NCBI RefSeq assembly: GCF_003863355.1
Contig: NZ_QQWG01000016.1
Span: forward strand, 1 to 64,000
Direction of reading: 5' to 3'
DNA length: 64,000 bases
Source: Ancylomarina euxina
GTDB taxonomy: Bacteria; Bacteroidota; Bacteroidia; Bacteroidales; Marinifilaceae
Both the position numbers and the translations under genes were made by a program. Below are positions 10,013-19,108 of the stretch, in pieces (position 1 is the stretch's first letter; every line of letters starts with the position of its first letter). Under the pieces are notes generated by a model, which saw only the letters and a list, made by a program, of their open reading frames with translations, searched no databases and was not told where the DNA came from.

Positions 10013-10020
10013 CAAAAGTA
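10013..10020 (-). promoter_or_regulatory. -7 element TACTTTTG of the aminotransferase gene
   Basis: Minus-strand TACTTTTG fits TAnnTTTG. It would give a leader of about 105 bases before the ATG at 9899. Confidence 0.5.
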
Positions 10021-10454
10021 AATAAAAATCTAAGTAAAAAAAATGCTTTTTGACTTGTTTTATAAAAAGACCCTAAGGTCTTGAAATAGAAACGAAAACA
10101 AGCACTTTGATGTCCGGTTTAAATCGTTTGAAATTCCATTGTGTTTGTTTTCCATAATATTGTCTTTTTTTTCTTTAAAGTATCAGATAGCGAATTGGTA
10201 TAGGGATCCTTTTAATGTTTATCTGGAAATATTCAATTCCTAGTTCTTAAAAGAGAGACCCAAGAATTAATTAACAAAATAAGGTGTGCTTTAGGATAAA
10301 GAAATATATATGTATAATAATATAATTCGCTAGGCTTGCTTTACCTTATAGTAAATGAGGTAATCGTTTAAATTAAATAAGCTTTTTATGGATAGGGTAT
10401 ATGCTGTTTCAGTACTCTTAATTAATGTTAACTAACCCAACCCAATTAAAAGAA
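10021..10454. other. Intergenic stretch without a recognisable gene
   Basis: About 430 AT-rich bases. One short hairpin is visible (AAGACCCTAAGGTCTT near 10067-10082). I see no coding signal or known RNA. Confidence 0.5.
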
Positions 10455-11255
10455 ATGATTATGATTAAATATTTTGTTACTCTTTGTTTACTTCTTCTGG
10501 TAAGTGGCATCTCTATGTCGCAATCATATAATAATCCTGAAAGTATTGTATACGATCAGGCTGCTGATCGGTATTTTATATCAAATAAAGCTGGCAATAC
10601 AATTGTTCAGTTAGGCTCGGATAATAAGATGACTGATTTCGTAACTACCGATTTAAATGCTCCAAAAGGACTGTTGATTGTTGGGGATACATTAATATCT
10701 GTTAATAATACTTCCGTTCAAGGCTTTTTATTGTGCGATGCCAGTAGAGTCTTTAATGTTGTAATTGAAGGTGCTGTATTTATGAATGACGTTACGAGTG
10801 ATAATAAGGGAAAGCTTTAGGTTTCTGATACGAGCACAGGAGTGATCTTTCAGATATCAATCAAAACAGGAGAATATTCAACTTTAGTAGACTCCATAAA
10901 AAGTCCCAATGGTTTATTGTATGATTCAAGAACAAACTCTATTCTCATTTGTAATTGGGGAGCTAATGCAAAAATCCAATCTTTTAAGCTTTCTGATTCT
11001 ACCTTATGTGAGTTAGTTACGACTGAACTGAGTAATTTGGATGGTTTAGCAAGAGATAATGCTGGAAATATCTACGTTTCCTCATGGGGGAGCAATTCTG
11101 TTTATCGCTTCGATCCATCATTTAAGAATCCGCCAGTTTTAATTTCGGAAGGACACGATGGGCCTGCGGATATCTTCATCATTAAGGATAAGCAGATACT
11201 ATGCATTCCGAATTTTATTTCAAATAATATTCAGTTTGTAGATGTTGAGAATTAA
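10455..11255 (+). pseudogene. NHL/SMP-30-like beta-propeller protein interrupted by an in-frame stop
   Basis: Two open segments (to 10817, and from 10821) are in the same frame and separated only by a TAG at 10818-10820. Read through, the product is about 266 residues with a signal peptide (ending SGISMSQ) and repeated propeller blades of the type PESIVYDQAADRYFISNKA and LDGLARDNAGNIYVSSWGS. The stop falls in GKL*VSDTSTG, where this family nearly always has a Tyr (KLYVSD). A single TAT or TAC to TAG change therefore explains the break. The rest is intact, so the event looks recent. A sequencing error or readthrough is possible. Confidence 0.8.
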
Positions 11256-11638
11256 AGCCTTATAAAATGATATAAAACGAAACAGATTTATACTGTATTC
11301 ATGTTTTGCAGTTCGTTTTAAAGTTCCTTGTAACCTGAAAGATAATAAATGCGTCAAATGTTATGTCAACTCTAAGACAGTAGGGTTAGTAATTGTCTTT
11401 ACCATAAATATCATATTAAAATAATTGAACGTCATCCCGGAAAGAAGTTGATTTTTTTGATGGGTGCTGATCACCGTTTTTATTCTGTTAAAACGATAAA
11501 GCAAAAGTTTGGAAATCAGATATCGTTGAAATCCATTGTTGGCTAAAAGAAAAAACAGGTGCTAACTATTAAAATAATACCCTATGAAGAAAATATTTAA
11601 TCTTTACAGTAATAATTAAATTTTAAAGAAAATAATCC
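11256..11638. other. Intergenic stretch with a possible coding remnant
   Basis: About 380 bases. One plus-strand frame stays open for roughly 57 codons up to a stop near 11545, and reads PGKKLIFLMGADHRFYSV in its middle. It has no plausible start and I cannot assign it to a family. A short ATG frame of 11 codons (MKKIFN...) lies at 11584. Neither is called as a gene. Confidence 0.35.
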
Positions 11639-13252
11639 ATGCCAAACATCAAATTTATCACAATTGTTCTACTATTAATAATTGCAAGTTCAGCAAAATC
11701 ACAACAAACACTTAATAGAGACACATTAGTGTCCGATTTCAAGTATTTTATTTCAGCAATTGAAGAGACTCATCCTGATCCTTATTCGGCATATGGGGGA
11801 AGAGTCTATTTTAAAAAAGGAGCTTTTGATGTTGAAACTAAATTAAAGAATAACGATTATACTAAAGACGAATTTGTTTCAATAATATCTGAGTTTATTG
11901 CAACGCTTGGCGATAGTCATACTGGCATGAGAGTAGCTAGACCAAAAAATGATCCCAATGCTCTGAAATTACCAATAAGCTTATCTACTGCAACCGATAA
12001 TTTGTTTATTACCGCTTTGCCAATAGAGTATGAGCATTTACTTGGAAGTCGTATAGTTTCGGTCAATAACATTCCTCTAAAAGATCTTTTAGAAAAGGCA
12101 GGGGAGATAAATCCTACAGAAAACTATTATGGCAAATGTCATTATTTCCGTAGAAAATTTTCAGATTATATATATGCAGGTAAATTAATTCCAAATATCG
12201 AACCTGAAATTAATCTTGAGTTAAAGACTATTTCGGGTGATACAGAAAATATATTAATAAGTTATTTGACTTCCGATAAATATAAAGAGGTAAAGATCGT
12301 AGAGACCGATAGTTGGAATAAAATTTCGGATGATTATATATCATATCAATTTGTTGATAAAAAGAGAGAGACAATGCATCTCCGTATGACCTCGGTGATG
12401 GCAAGAGGGGCGTTTATTCTTATGGATGAGAGAGGCTTTTCTAATTTTGAGATGTATACCGACTATTTTTATAAAACAATAATGAAATGTGAAAGACCAA
12501 AGGATAAAGCTGAAGCGATAAATAAAATGCCTTCGTTTATTGAGATATTTTATAATATGCTTATTGAGATGAAAAAAAATAACTCGAAAAACTTAATTAT
12601 CGATCTTCGTGATAACACAGGTGGATTTACAGCGATTACAAGTCCTTCGCTTTACCAAATGTTTGGAGATAGATATCTAGAAACCGATATGAGTACTAAT
12701 TATTATAGATTGATTTCGCCATTATATATGAAAAAAATTGGTACTACACTTGATGAGTATAATAAAAAGAATGAGTCTGATTTTAAATTTGGTGACTATG
12801 CTTTTAAAGAAAAAAGTAATAAAAAAGAAAAAATAGAGGTGAAGCGTAAGAATTTTATTGAAGGAAAATCATATTTATCTCCTGTTATAAACGAGAATGA
12901 TGGTAAACCCTTGTATGAGCCCAAAAATATCTATGTACTTACTAATGATCGAACTTTTAGTGCAGCCTTTCATTATGCTTATTATCTATGGAAAATGGGA
13001 GCAACCGTAGTAGGAGTACCCTCTTGTCAGGCGCCAAATACATATATGGAAACAACGCCATTTACTCTGCCTTTAACAAAATTGAATGGTTCTATATCAA
13101 ATCATTTACAAGAGTTTTTGCCGTCTACTCATAGATGTGCTAAAACTTTCTATCCTGAACACATGATGAATTGGGAAGATTATAAAAAATACAGTTTTGA
13201 TAAGCATTCTGAAATAAAATATGTTCTTGATTTGATTAAGAAAAAACAATAG
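11639..13252 (+). CDS. Secreted S41-family peptidase-like protein
   Basis: The 537-residue protein has a signal peptide (about residues 1-21). An N-terminal helical region of S41 peptidases follows (ETHPDPYSAYGG, then TLGDSHTGMRV), and then the C-terminal protease core. NLIIDLRDNTGGFT precedes NDRTFSAAFHYAYYLWKMGA, where the Ser after TF is the likely nucleophile. It is probably an exported hydrolase of the tail-specific protease/TSP fold. The transglutaminase-like gene follows after 18 bases, so the two are likely one operon. Confidence 0.78.
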   Translation: MPNIKFITIVLLLIIASSAKSQQTLNRDTLVSDFKYFISAIEETHPDPYSAYGGRVYFKKGAFDVETKLKNNDYTKDEFVSIISEFIATLGDSHTGMRVARPKNDPNALKLPISLSTATDNLFITALPIEYEHLLGSRIVSVNNIPLKDLLEKAGEINPTENYYGKCHYFRRKFSDYIYAGKLIPNIEPEINLELKTISGDTENILISYLTSDKYKEVKIVETDSWNKISDDYISYQFVDKKRETMHLRMTSVMARGAFILMDERGFSNFEMYTDYFYKTIMKCERPKDKAEAINKMPSFIEIFYNMLIEMKKNNSKNLIIDLRDNTGGFTAITSPSLYQMFGDRYLETDMSTNYYRLISPLYMKKIGTTLDEYNKKNESDFKFGDYAFKEKSNKKEKIEVKRKNFIEGKSYLSPVINENDGKPLYEPKNIYVLTNDRTFSAAFHYAYYLWKMGATVVGVPSCQAPNTYMETTPFTLPLTKLNGSISNHLQEFLPSTHRCAKTFYPEHMMNWEDYKKYSFDKHSEIKYVLDLIKKKQ

Positions 13253-13270
13253 GAGGTTAGGAAACAAGAT

Positions 13271-14416
13271 ATGAAAAGAATAATATTATTTGGCCTAACA
13301 CTGTTATTGTGTAACTCTTTGAGAGCACAAAGTGAGCTGAAAAAAATTGAAGTTTTAAGTAGTAATAACACTCAGCTGGTATTTGATCACACATACCAAA
13401 AAATAACAGATTCTCTTTCGACATCGGATTATGAAGAACTGAAGAAATATGTGTTGGATGATTTAAAACTTAAGAATACGAGTGAACCAGAAATGTTTTT
13501 TGAACTAATGACATGGGTAAGTAGTCAGTGGAAACATAATGGATGGAATGCTGCTGACAAAAGTTTAACAGCTCTTGATATCCTTAAAAATGCAAAGGCT
13601 GGCGAGCAATATAGGTGTGTTGAATATGGAAAGGTATTAAAAGATGTTTTACTTTCTTTTGGATATATTTCCAGAGCAGTCAATTTACGATCTGTTGATG
13701 TGGCTTATGGTGGTGGTGGTATGGGACATGTTGCTACCGAAGTATGGTCAAACAATCTGCAGAAATGGATTTTTCTAGATCCTCAATTCAATGTTTATGC
13801 CAAATATCAAAATGAGATTTTAAACATCTACGATATTTTCAAATTGAAAGAAAAGGCTGAGTTTAAAAATATTGAATTTCTTAATGTCAGCATTAATGAA
13901 TTGACTGAAACATACCCAAAGTTCATCACAAGGTATCTGGGGTATATAGGTGTATATCAAATTGCAAAAAACAATACTTATGGTCTTGTTCTCCAAATGG
14001 AGGGTAAAGATGAGTATTTGACATTTCAGAGTATGCCCAGTGGGAGGAATGTATTTACTAAAAACAAGGAGTTAATTTATCATGACATAAATCGTTGCAT
14101 GGTCATCATTAATTATCCCGAAAATGAGCTTAAACGCTCAAGAAATAAAATGAAAGCCTGTGATATTAAAACAGCAGAAGCTTTTAAAGAGAACATGTGT
14201 CTTTTTGCAGCAAGACCAAACTTTAAACTATCACTCTTGAATAATATGCCTTGGTTTGATAAGTATGAGGTTTATTTGAATGATAAAGAGATTGAGGTTA
14301 AAAATAATGGTTGCGACATTGTTTTGCCAGAAGGTATAAATGAATTAAAAGTAGTTGTGGTTAATAAAATTGGTATCAAAGGAGTTCCCACTCTAATGAA
14401 AATTAGATACCAATAG
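13271..14416 (+). CDS. Secreted transglutaminase-like (papain-fold) protein
   Basis: The 381-residue product starts with a signal peptide ending SLRAQ. A transglutaminase-like core lies at about residues 65-180. The catalytic Cys is in QYRCVEYGKVL, the His in GGMGHVATEVW, and the Asp in WIFLDPQFNVYA, so the Cys-His-Asp triad is complete. The C-terminal 180 residues look like beta-sandwich domains. It is probably a peptidase or amidase rather than a crosslinking enzyme. It directly follows the S41-like gene, suggesting joint processing of a peptide substrate outside the inner membrane. Confidence 0.8.
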   Translation: MKRIILFGLTLLLCNSLRAQSELKKIEVLSSNNTQLVFDHTYQKITDSLSTSDYEELKKYVLDDLKLKNTSEPEMFFELMTWVSSQWKHNGWNAADKSLTALDILKNAKAGEQYRCVEYGKVLKDVLLSFGYISRAVNLRSVDVAYGGGGMGHVATEVWSNNLQKWIFLDPQFNVYAKYQNEILNIYDIFKLKEKAEFKNIEFLNVSINELTETYPKFITRYLGYIGVYQIAKNNTYGLVLQMEGKDEYLTFQSMPSGRNVFTKNKELIYHDINRCMVIINYPENELKRSRNKMKACDIKTAEAFKENMCLFAARPNFKLSLLNNMPWFDKYEVYLNDKEIEVKNNGCDIVLPEGINELKVVVVNKIGIKGVPTLMKIRYQ

Positions 14417-14430
14417 GGTTGTTTGTAGAA

Positions 14431-14463
14431 AAGGTGCTGAAATTAATATTTCAGCACCTTTAT
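14431..14463. terminator. Bidirectional hairpin terminator
   Basis: AAGGTGCTGAAAT pairs with ATTTCAGCACCTT, with T- and A-rich flanks. It lies between the convergent transglutaminase-like gene and glmM. Confidence 0.9.
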
Positions 14464-14485
14464 AGTTTATTATTCGTTGCTTGTG

Positions 14486-15874
14486 TTAAGCTATAATCTC
14501 CTTAATTTCAGAGATGATCTTTTCAGCTAAGGCATTTGCTTTGGCTTCATCCTTACTTTCAGAATAGATACGAATGATAGGTTCAGTATTTGATTTACGA
14601 AGGTGAACCCACTCTTCAGCAAAGTCAATTTTTACCCCATCGATATCGTTTACCTTTTCGTTCTTGTATTTTTCTTTCATGGCTACCAAAATAGCATCGA
14701 CATCAATTTCAGGAGTCAACTGAATTTTGTTCTTCGAGATAAAGTAGCTTGGGTACTCTGCACGAAGTTCCGATACTTTTTTCCCTTTCTTAGCCAGATG
14801 CGTTAGGAATAATGCGATCCCAACCAAAGCATCACGACCATAATGCGATTCTGGGTAGATGATACCACCATTACCTTCGCCACCAATAATAGAATTCTTT
14901 GCTTTCATCTCAGTAACAACATTAACTTCACCAACTGCTGAAGCTGTATATTCTCCATTATGAGAGATTGTTACATCAGCTAAAGCACGAGTGGAAGACA
15001 TATTAGATACCGTGTTTCCTGGTGTGTTTGATAATACATAGTCAGCAACTGCTACAAGTGTATATTCTTCACCAAACATGCTACCGTCTTCACAAACCAT
15101 AGCTAAACGATCGACGTCTGGATCTACAACAAAACCCACATCAGCCTTACCTTCTCTCATTACATCAGCAATGGCAGTTAAATGCTCAGGTAGTGGCTCT
15201 GGATTATGTGGAAAGTGACCGTTAGGCTCGCAATAAAGTTCTATCACATTCTCGACGCCTAATGCTTTTAAAAGTTGAGGAAGTACGACTCCACCAACTG
15301 AATTAACAGCATCGATAGCGACAGAGAAGTTTGCTTTTCGAATAGCTTCAACATCAACCAGTTTTAAGTCAAGTACTTCTTGAATATGTCTTTCGTTGTA
15401 ATCAGTTACGTGGGTAACTTGACCTAAATCATCAACATCAGCAAAAAGGAAATCTTCATTGTCAGCAATGGATAAAACCAATTTACCATCTTCGTCGTTA
15501 AGGAATTCCCCTTTTTCATTTAATAATTTAAGGGCATTCCATTGTTTGGGGTTGTGACTTGCCGTCAGGATAATTCCACCATGAGCTTGTTCACTGGTTA
15601 CGGCGATCTCTGTAGTAGGCGTTGTTGCTAATCCAATTTCAACCACATCAATACCTAATCCCATAAGAGTACCTACAACAATTCTATCGACCATTTCACC
15701 TGAAATACGAGCATCGCGACCTACCACAACTTTTACACGTTTACCTGCATGACGTCTGATAGCCCATGTACCGTATGCTGCCGTGAATTTTACAATGTCG
15801 AGAGGACTTAGTCCGTCTCCAACTTGGCCACCAATGGTACCTCTAATTCCTGATATTGATTTAATTAATGCCAT
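14486..15874 (-). CDS. glmM: Phosphoglucosamine mutase
   Basis: The 462-residue alpha-D-phosphohexomutase interconverts glucosamine-6-phosphate and glucosamine-1-phosphate in the pathway to UDP-GlcNAc. The N-terminus SISGIRGTIGG contacts substrate. The phosphoserine loop is TASHNPKQWN, the metal-binding loop is DPDVDRLAMV, the sugar-binding loop is GEGNGGI, and the phosphate-binding loop RKSNTEPIIRIYSE is near the end. The RKSNTEP form of the last loop and the length fit the archaeal/Bacteroidetes-type GlmM. Phosphomannomutase activity cannot be excluded by sequence alone. Confidence 0.88.
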   Translation of the reverse strand: MALIKSISGIRGTIGGQVGDGLSPLDIVKFTAAYGTWAIRRHAGKRVKVVVGRDARISGEMVDRIVVGTLMGLGIDVVEIGLATTPTTEIAVTSEQAHGGIILTASHNPKQWNALKLLNEKGEFLNDEDGKLVLSIADNEDFLFADVDDLGQVTHVTDYNERHIQEVLDLKLVDVEAIRKANFSVAIDAVNSVGGVVLPQLLKALGVENVIELYCEPNGHFPHNPEPLPEHLTAIADVMREGKADVGFVVDPDVDRLAMVCEDGSMFGEEYTLVAVADYVLSNTPGNTVSNMSSTRALADVTISHNGEYTASAVGEVNVVTEMKAKNSIIGGEGNGGIIYPESHYGRDALVGIALFLTHLAKKGKKVSELRAEYPSYFISKNKIQLTPEIDVDAILVAMKEKYKNEKVNDIDGVKIDFAEEWVHLRKSNTEPIIRIYSESKDEAKANALAEKIISEIKEIIA

Positions 15875-16139
15875 ATTTTGTATTTTTTGAATTGTAATTT
15901 TTATTGAGAAGTGTATTTCGTGTTATCTCCTCTGGATTTTTTTATAAAATCATGTAAAAATAATAAACTATTAGTTTGAAAACATAAGAATGTAAGTAGA
16001 TTATCAATTTATTGCTTGATACCTTCATCAGATCTAGTCTTATCTGCTTAATAAAAATTAAAAAGTTTCATCTTTTTTCTTCTAGATCTCTGCTTTTTCC
16101 TTTTTCCCTGATATAGAGTAGATATTTGCTGATATTTAA
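15875..16139. other. Divergent intergenic region between glmM and rluB
   Basis: About 265 AT-rich bases between divergent genes. No clear element is visible apart from the rluB promoter at its right edge. Confidence 0.5.
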
Positions 16140-16147
16140 TAACTTTG
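16140..16147 (+). promoter_or_regulatory. -7 element TAACTTTG of rluB
   Basis: TAACTTTG matches TAnnTTTG and lies 33 bases before the ATG at 16181. Confidence 0.6.
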
Positions 16148-16180
16148 TAGGCTGAAGAATAACGAAAAGTTGTTAAAATA

Positions 16181-17488
16181 ATGGAAGATAAGAAATACGG
16201 AAACAAGCAAAGAGGAAAGCAATCGTTCCGTTCATCAAGAAATGAAGAAGGTCGTTTTGACGAATCAAAATTCAATAGAGGACCAAAATCATCGGAAAAA
16301 GGAGAGAGATCTGATTCTGAGTTTTCTCATAAGAAAGCTGATAGAGCTGCTAAAAGTGACCGAGCTTATCAGGGGAGAAATAATGATAATCGTGCAAAAA
16401 GAAATGAGGATGGTTCTAGCGAATCTCGAGTGAATAGAGCTCCAAGATCGTCTGACAGTTCTGAATCGACACATAAGAAAAATAAGAAAGCTTATAGAGG
16501 TAAAAATCAACCAACTCCTAGAAGAGAAGAAAAACGACCTTCTGGTTTGCGTGTTGGGAAATCAGTTGTTCGCCAAGAGAAGGATGAATTTTCTCATAAG
16601 GGGACAGAAAGAAGCTATAAGGATAGGAAGAGATTTCAACATAGAGATAATGTTGATCGCTCAGAAGAAACTTTTGAGAAAAAGAAAGTGGCTGAAGAGG
16701 GAGAGGATACTTTCCAGGTTAAGAGTCGTTATTCGAAGAAGAAGCAATTGGAGTATAACCGCTTGAATGGTCCTGCTGATGGTATGTTGCGTTTGAATAA
16801 ATTTATTGCAAATTCTGGCGTTTGTTCGCGTCGTGAGGCAGATAAATTAATTGTTGATAAACAGATCATGGTAAATGGCATTACGGTCACCGAGGTTGGA
16901 ACTAAGGTGAGTAAAGATGATGATGTTCGTTTGGATGGAGTTCGTTTGATGGCTGAGGCTAAGGTTTACCTTTTGATGAATAAGCCTAAAGATTTTGTTA
17001 CAACTCTAGATGATCCTACAGGTAGAAAAACTGTAATGGATTTGATTGGAGATGCTTGTGAGGAACGTATTTATCCAGTTGGGAGATTGGATAGAGACAC
17101 CACAGGTGTACTGTTATTTACCAATGATGGTAATTTGACTAAGAAATTGACGCATCCGAGCTATGAGAGAAAGAAGATTTATCATGTTCATTTGGATCGT
17201 AACATTTCCAGAGATGAATTGCTTAAGATTGCTGATGGTTTAGAGTTGGAAGATGGTTTTATTCAGGCTGATGAAGTTAGCTATGTTGATCCTAAGGATA
17301 AGTCGCAAGTGGGTATCGAGATTCACTCAGGTAAAAATAGAATTGTTCGTCGTATCTTCGAACACTTAGGGTATAAGGTTGAGAAACTGGACCGTGTTTA
17401 TTTTGCAGGATTGACTAAGAAAAATTTACCACGAGGAAAATTTAGATTCTTAACTCAAAAAGAGATCAATATCTTGACACATTATTAG
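16181..17488 (+). CDS. rluB: 23S rRNA pseudouridine synthase RluB-like, with a long charged N-terminal extension
   Basis: The last 240 residues form a standard RsuA/RluB enzyme. An S4 RNA-binding domain (LRLNKFIANSGVCSRREADK, about residue 203 on) precedes the catalytic domain with YPVGRLDRDTTGVLLFTNDG, where the Asp is the nucleophile. GKNRIVRRIFEHLGYKV follows. It likely isomerises a uridine in helix 89 of 23S rRNA. The first 195 residues are low-complexity, rich in Lys, Arg, Ser, Glu and Asp, with repeated (F/T)SHK and R-N-N/D motifs, and are probably disordered and RNA-binding. Such extensions are common in Bacteroidetes RluB but vary in sequence. Confidence 0.9.
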   Translation: MEDKKYGNKQRGKQSFRSSRNEEGRFDESKFNRGPKSSEKGERSDSEFSHKKADRAAKSDRAYQGRNNDNRAKRNEDGSSESRVNRAPRSSDSSESTHKKNKKAYRGKNQPTPRREEKRPSGLRVGKSVVRQEKDEFSHKGTERSYKDRKRFQHRDNVDRSEETFEKKKVAEEGEDTFQVKSRYSKKKQLEYNRLNGPADGMLRLNKFIANSGVCSRREADKLIVDKQIMVNGITVTEVGTKVSKDDDVRLDGVRLMAEAKVYLLMNKPKDFVTTLDDPTGRKTVMDLIGDACEERIYPVGRLDRDTTGVLLFTNDGNLTKKLTHPSYERKKIYHVHLDRNISRDELLKIADGLELEDGFIQADEVSYVDPKDKSQVGIEIHSGKNRIVRRIFEHLGYKVEKLDRVYFAGLTKKNLPRGKFRFLTQKEINILTHY

Positions 17489-17507
17489 TCTTGAGAGATA
17501 GATATAA

Positions 17508-17546
17508 AACAAGCCCATTTGACATTGTCAAATGGGCTTGTTCTTT
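17508..17546. terminator. Bidirectional hairpin terminator
   Basis: A near-perfect stem, AACAAGCCCATTTGAC with GTCAAATGGGCTTGTT, lies between the convergent rluB and yedF genes. A short T-run follows on the plus strand. Confidence 0.93.
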
Positions 17547-17562
17547 ATATAATTAAGATAGC

Positions 17563-17907
17563 CTAAAGATTAATCACTTTTGAGGCATCTGCTTGCAGAG
17601 TGATAATATCCTGCATAGTTCCTTGGATTCCGACTTCTACTTTATCTGCAAGTTGATAAAAGTTTAAACAGGTTTTGCAGATAATCATCTTTACGCCTGC
17701 TTTTTCCATTTCTCTTAATGTGTCGAGAACTGGAGAATCTGTGCAGGTTAATTGAACGCCAGCATTATAGAATGTGATAATTTTGGGCAGTTGTTCGTTA
17801 CTTAGGCTTAGTTTTAGATAGTTCGAAATAAGGATAAGGCCTAACTCTTCGTTGCCAGTTCCCATTCCGTTTTTATCAATCTGAACTAAAGTATTTGAAT
17901 TGTTCAT
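17563..17907 (-). CDS. yedF: YedF-type selenium-metabolism protein (DsrE/F-like domain)
   Basis: The 114-residue protein matches the C-terminal DsrE/F-like half of YedF: GTGNEELGLILISNYLKLSL, ITFYNAGVQLTC, and ICKTCLNFYQLADKVEVGI with a CxxC. The N-terminal TusA domain found in long YedF forms is absent. Two Cys (TCTD and CKTC) could carry persulfide or selenide. It follows selD after 12 bases on the same strand, an arrangement known from selenium-using bacteria. Its precise reaction is not established. Confidence 0.85.
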   Translation of the reverse strand: MNNSNTLVQIDKNGMGTGNEELGLILISNYLKLSLSNEQLPKIITFYNAGVQLTCTDSPVLDTLREMEKAGVKMIICKTCLNFYQLADKVEVGIQGTMQDIITLQADASKVINL

Positions 17908-17919
17908 ATTTATTTAGGC

Positions 17920-18960
17920 TTATTTTATGTTGATGTAAGCTTCTGTATTATTTGTTCGCGCTGAAAGCTCTCCAATTGATTCCAAAATGAATCCTTCTGA
18001 TTTGGCTATTTCTTTAAATTCAGCAATGTGCTCATTTTCAACAGCAACAAGCAGTCCTCCACTGGTTTGAGGATCGCAAAGTAAAGCCTTTTGCATTTCG
18101 GTAATTTCACCCACTAAGTGACCGTATGAAGCCCAGTTTCTTCGCGTTCCTCCCGGAGTCGATCCTTGTTCAATCAGAGCTTCTACGCCTTTCATTTTTG
18201 GAACATCTGCATAGTTGATTGTAGCATTAACATTTGATCCTTCACAAATTTCACTTAAGTGACCTAATAAACCAAAACCTGTGACATCAGTCATTGATTT
18301 AATGTAATCAAGTTTACCAAAAACCTGACCAACCTTATTTAAACTACACATTAAATCAACCACAATCTGGTTGTCTTCGTGAGCGATTAATTGTTTCTTT
18401 TCAGCAGTCGTGAATACACCAATTCCAAGAGGTTTTGTTAGGAAAAGGCTACAGTTTGGTGTTGCCGTATTATTTTGTTTGATTCGGTCAGTTGATACAA
18501 TACCGTTTACCGATAGACCAAAAACAGGATCGGAAATATCAATAGAATGACCACCTGCCAATTGGATGCCAGCATCAGCACAGACATCACGAGCACCTTC
18601 AATAACTTGTTGAGCCAATTCGGTTGGCAATTTATCTAATGGCCAAGCCAAAATAGCAAGAGCCATAATGGGTTTACCCCCCATAGCATAAACATCGCTA
18701 ATGGCATTGGTTGCTGCAATTCGACCAAAGTCGTATGGATCATCAACAATGGGAGTGAAAAAATCAGTCGTACTAATTACAGCTGTACCGTTTCCTAAAT
18801 CGAAAACAGCGGCGTCATCCTTACTATCGTTACCAACTAATAAATTTGGATCTTTTATATGAGGCGCACTCGATTTTAAAATAATTTCTAAATCTTTTGG
18901 CGATATTTTACATCCACAACCGGCTCCCGGACTGAATTGCGTTAACTTCTTAGTTTCCAT
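17920..18960 (-). CDS. selD: Selenide, water dikinase (selenophosphate synthetase)
   Basis: The 346-residue enzyme makes selenophosphate from selenide and ATP. The catalytic loop is [16 protein letters not shown] with Cys, not Sec, at the active position. The neighbouring metal- and ATP-binding stretches are [59 protein letters not shown] and [12 protein letters not shown]. It resembles E. coli SelD along its whole length. No selA, selB or selC lies in this window, so the use made of selenophosphate (Sec, selenouridine or a selenium-containing Mo hydroxylase) is not visible here. Confidence 0.96.
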   Translation of the reverse strand: METKKLTQFSPGAGCGCKISPKDLEIILKSSAPHIKDPNLLVGNDSKDDAAVFDLGNGTAVISTTDFFTPIVDDPYDFGRIAATNAISDVYAMGGKPIMALAILAWPLDKLPTELAQQVIEGARDVCADAGIQLAGGHSIDISDPVFGLSVNGIVSTDRIKQNNTATPNCSLFLTKPLGIGVFTTAEKKQLIAHEDNQIVVDLMCSLNKVGQVFGKLDYIKSMTDVTGFGLLGHLSEICEGSNVNATINYADVPKMKGVEALIEQGSTPGGTRRNWASYGHLVGEITEMQKALLCDPQTSGGLLVAVENEHIAEFKEIAKSEGFILESIGELSARTNNTEAYINIK

Positions 18961-19003
18961 CGAAAGTGAATCTTATTATATTCTTACTGATAATATTAGG
19001 GCG

Positions 19004-19011
19004 CAAAGGTA
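19004..19011 (-). promoter_or_regulatory. -7 element TACCTTTG of selD-yedF
   Basis: Minus-strand TACCTTTG, followed by GCGCC, matches TAnnTTTG and lies 43 bases upstream of the selD ATG. Confidence 0.6.
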
Positions 19012-19051
19012 GGGCTTTTTTGTTTGCATGGTATTTTGATCAGCAACAAAA

Positions 19052-19085
19052 TAAAAGAGGTAACTAGAATGGCTACCTCTTTATC
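19052..19085 (-). terminator. Terminator of the S41 lipoprotein gene
   Basis: On the minus strand AAAGAGGTAG and the partner TTACCTCTTT form a stem followed by a T-rich run. It lies 24 bases past the S41 stop codon. Confidence 0.8.
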
Positions 19086-19108
19086 TTTAATTTTGTTTGC
19101 TCTATAGA

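Noticed and set aside
16048-16766. Several overlapping frames around the rluB N-terminus
   Set aside because: They are shadows caused by the low-complexity Lys/Arg/Ser-rich coding region.
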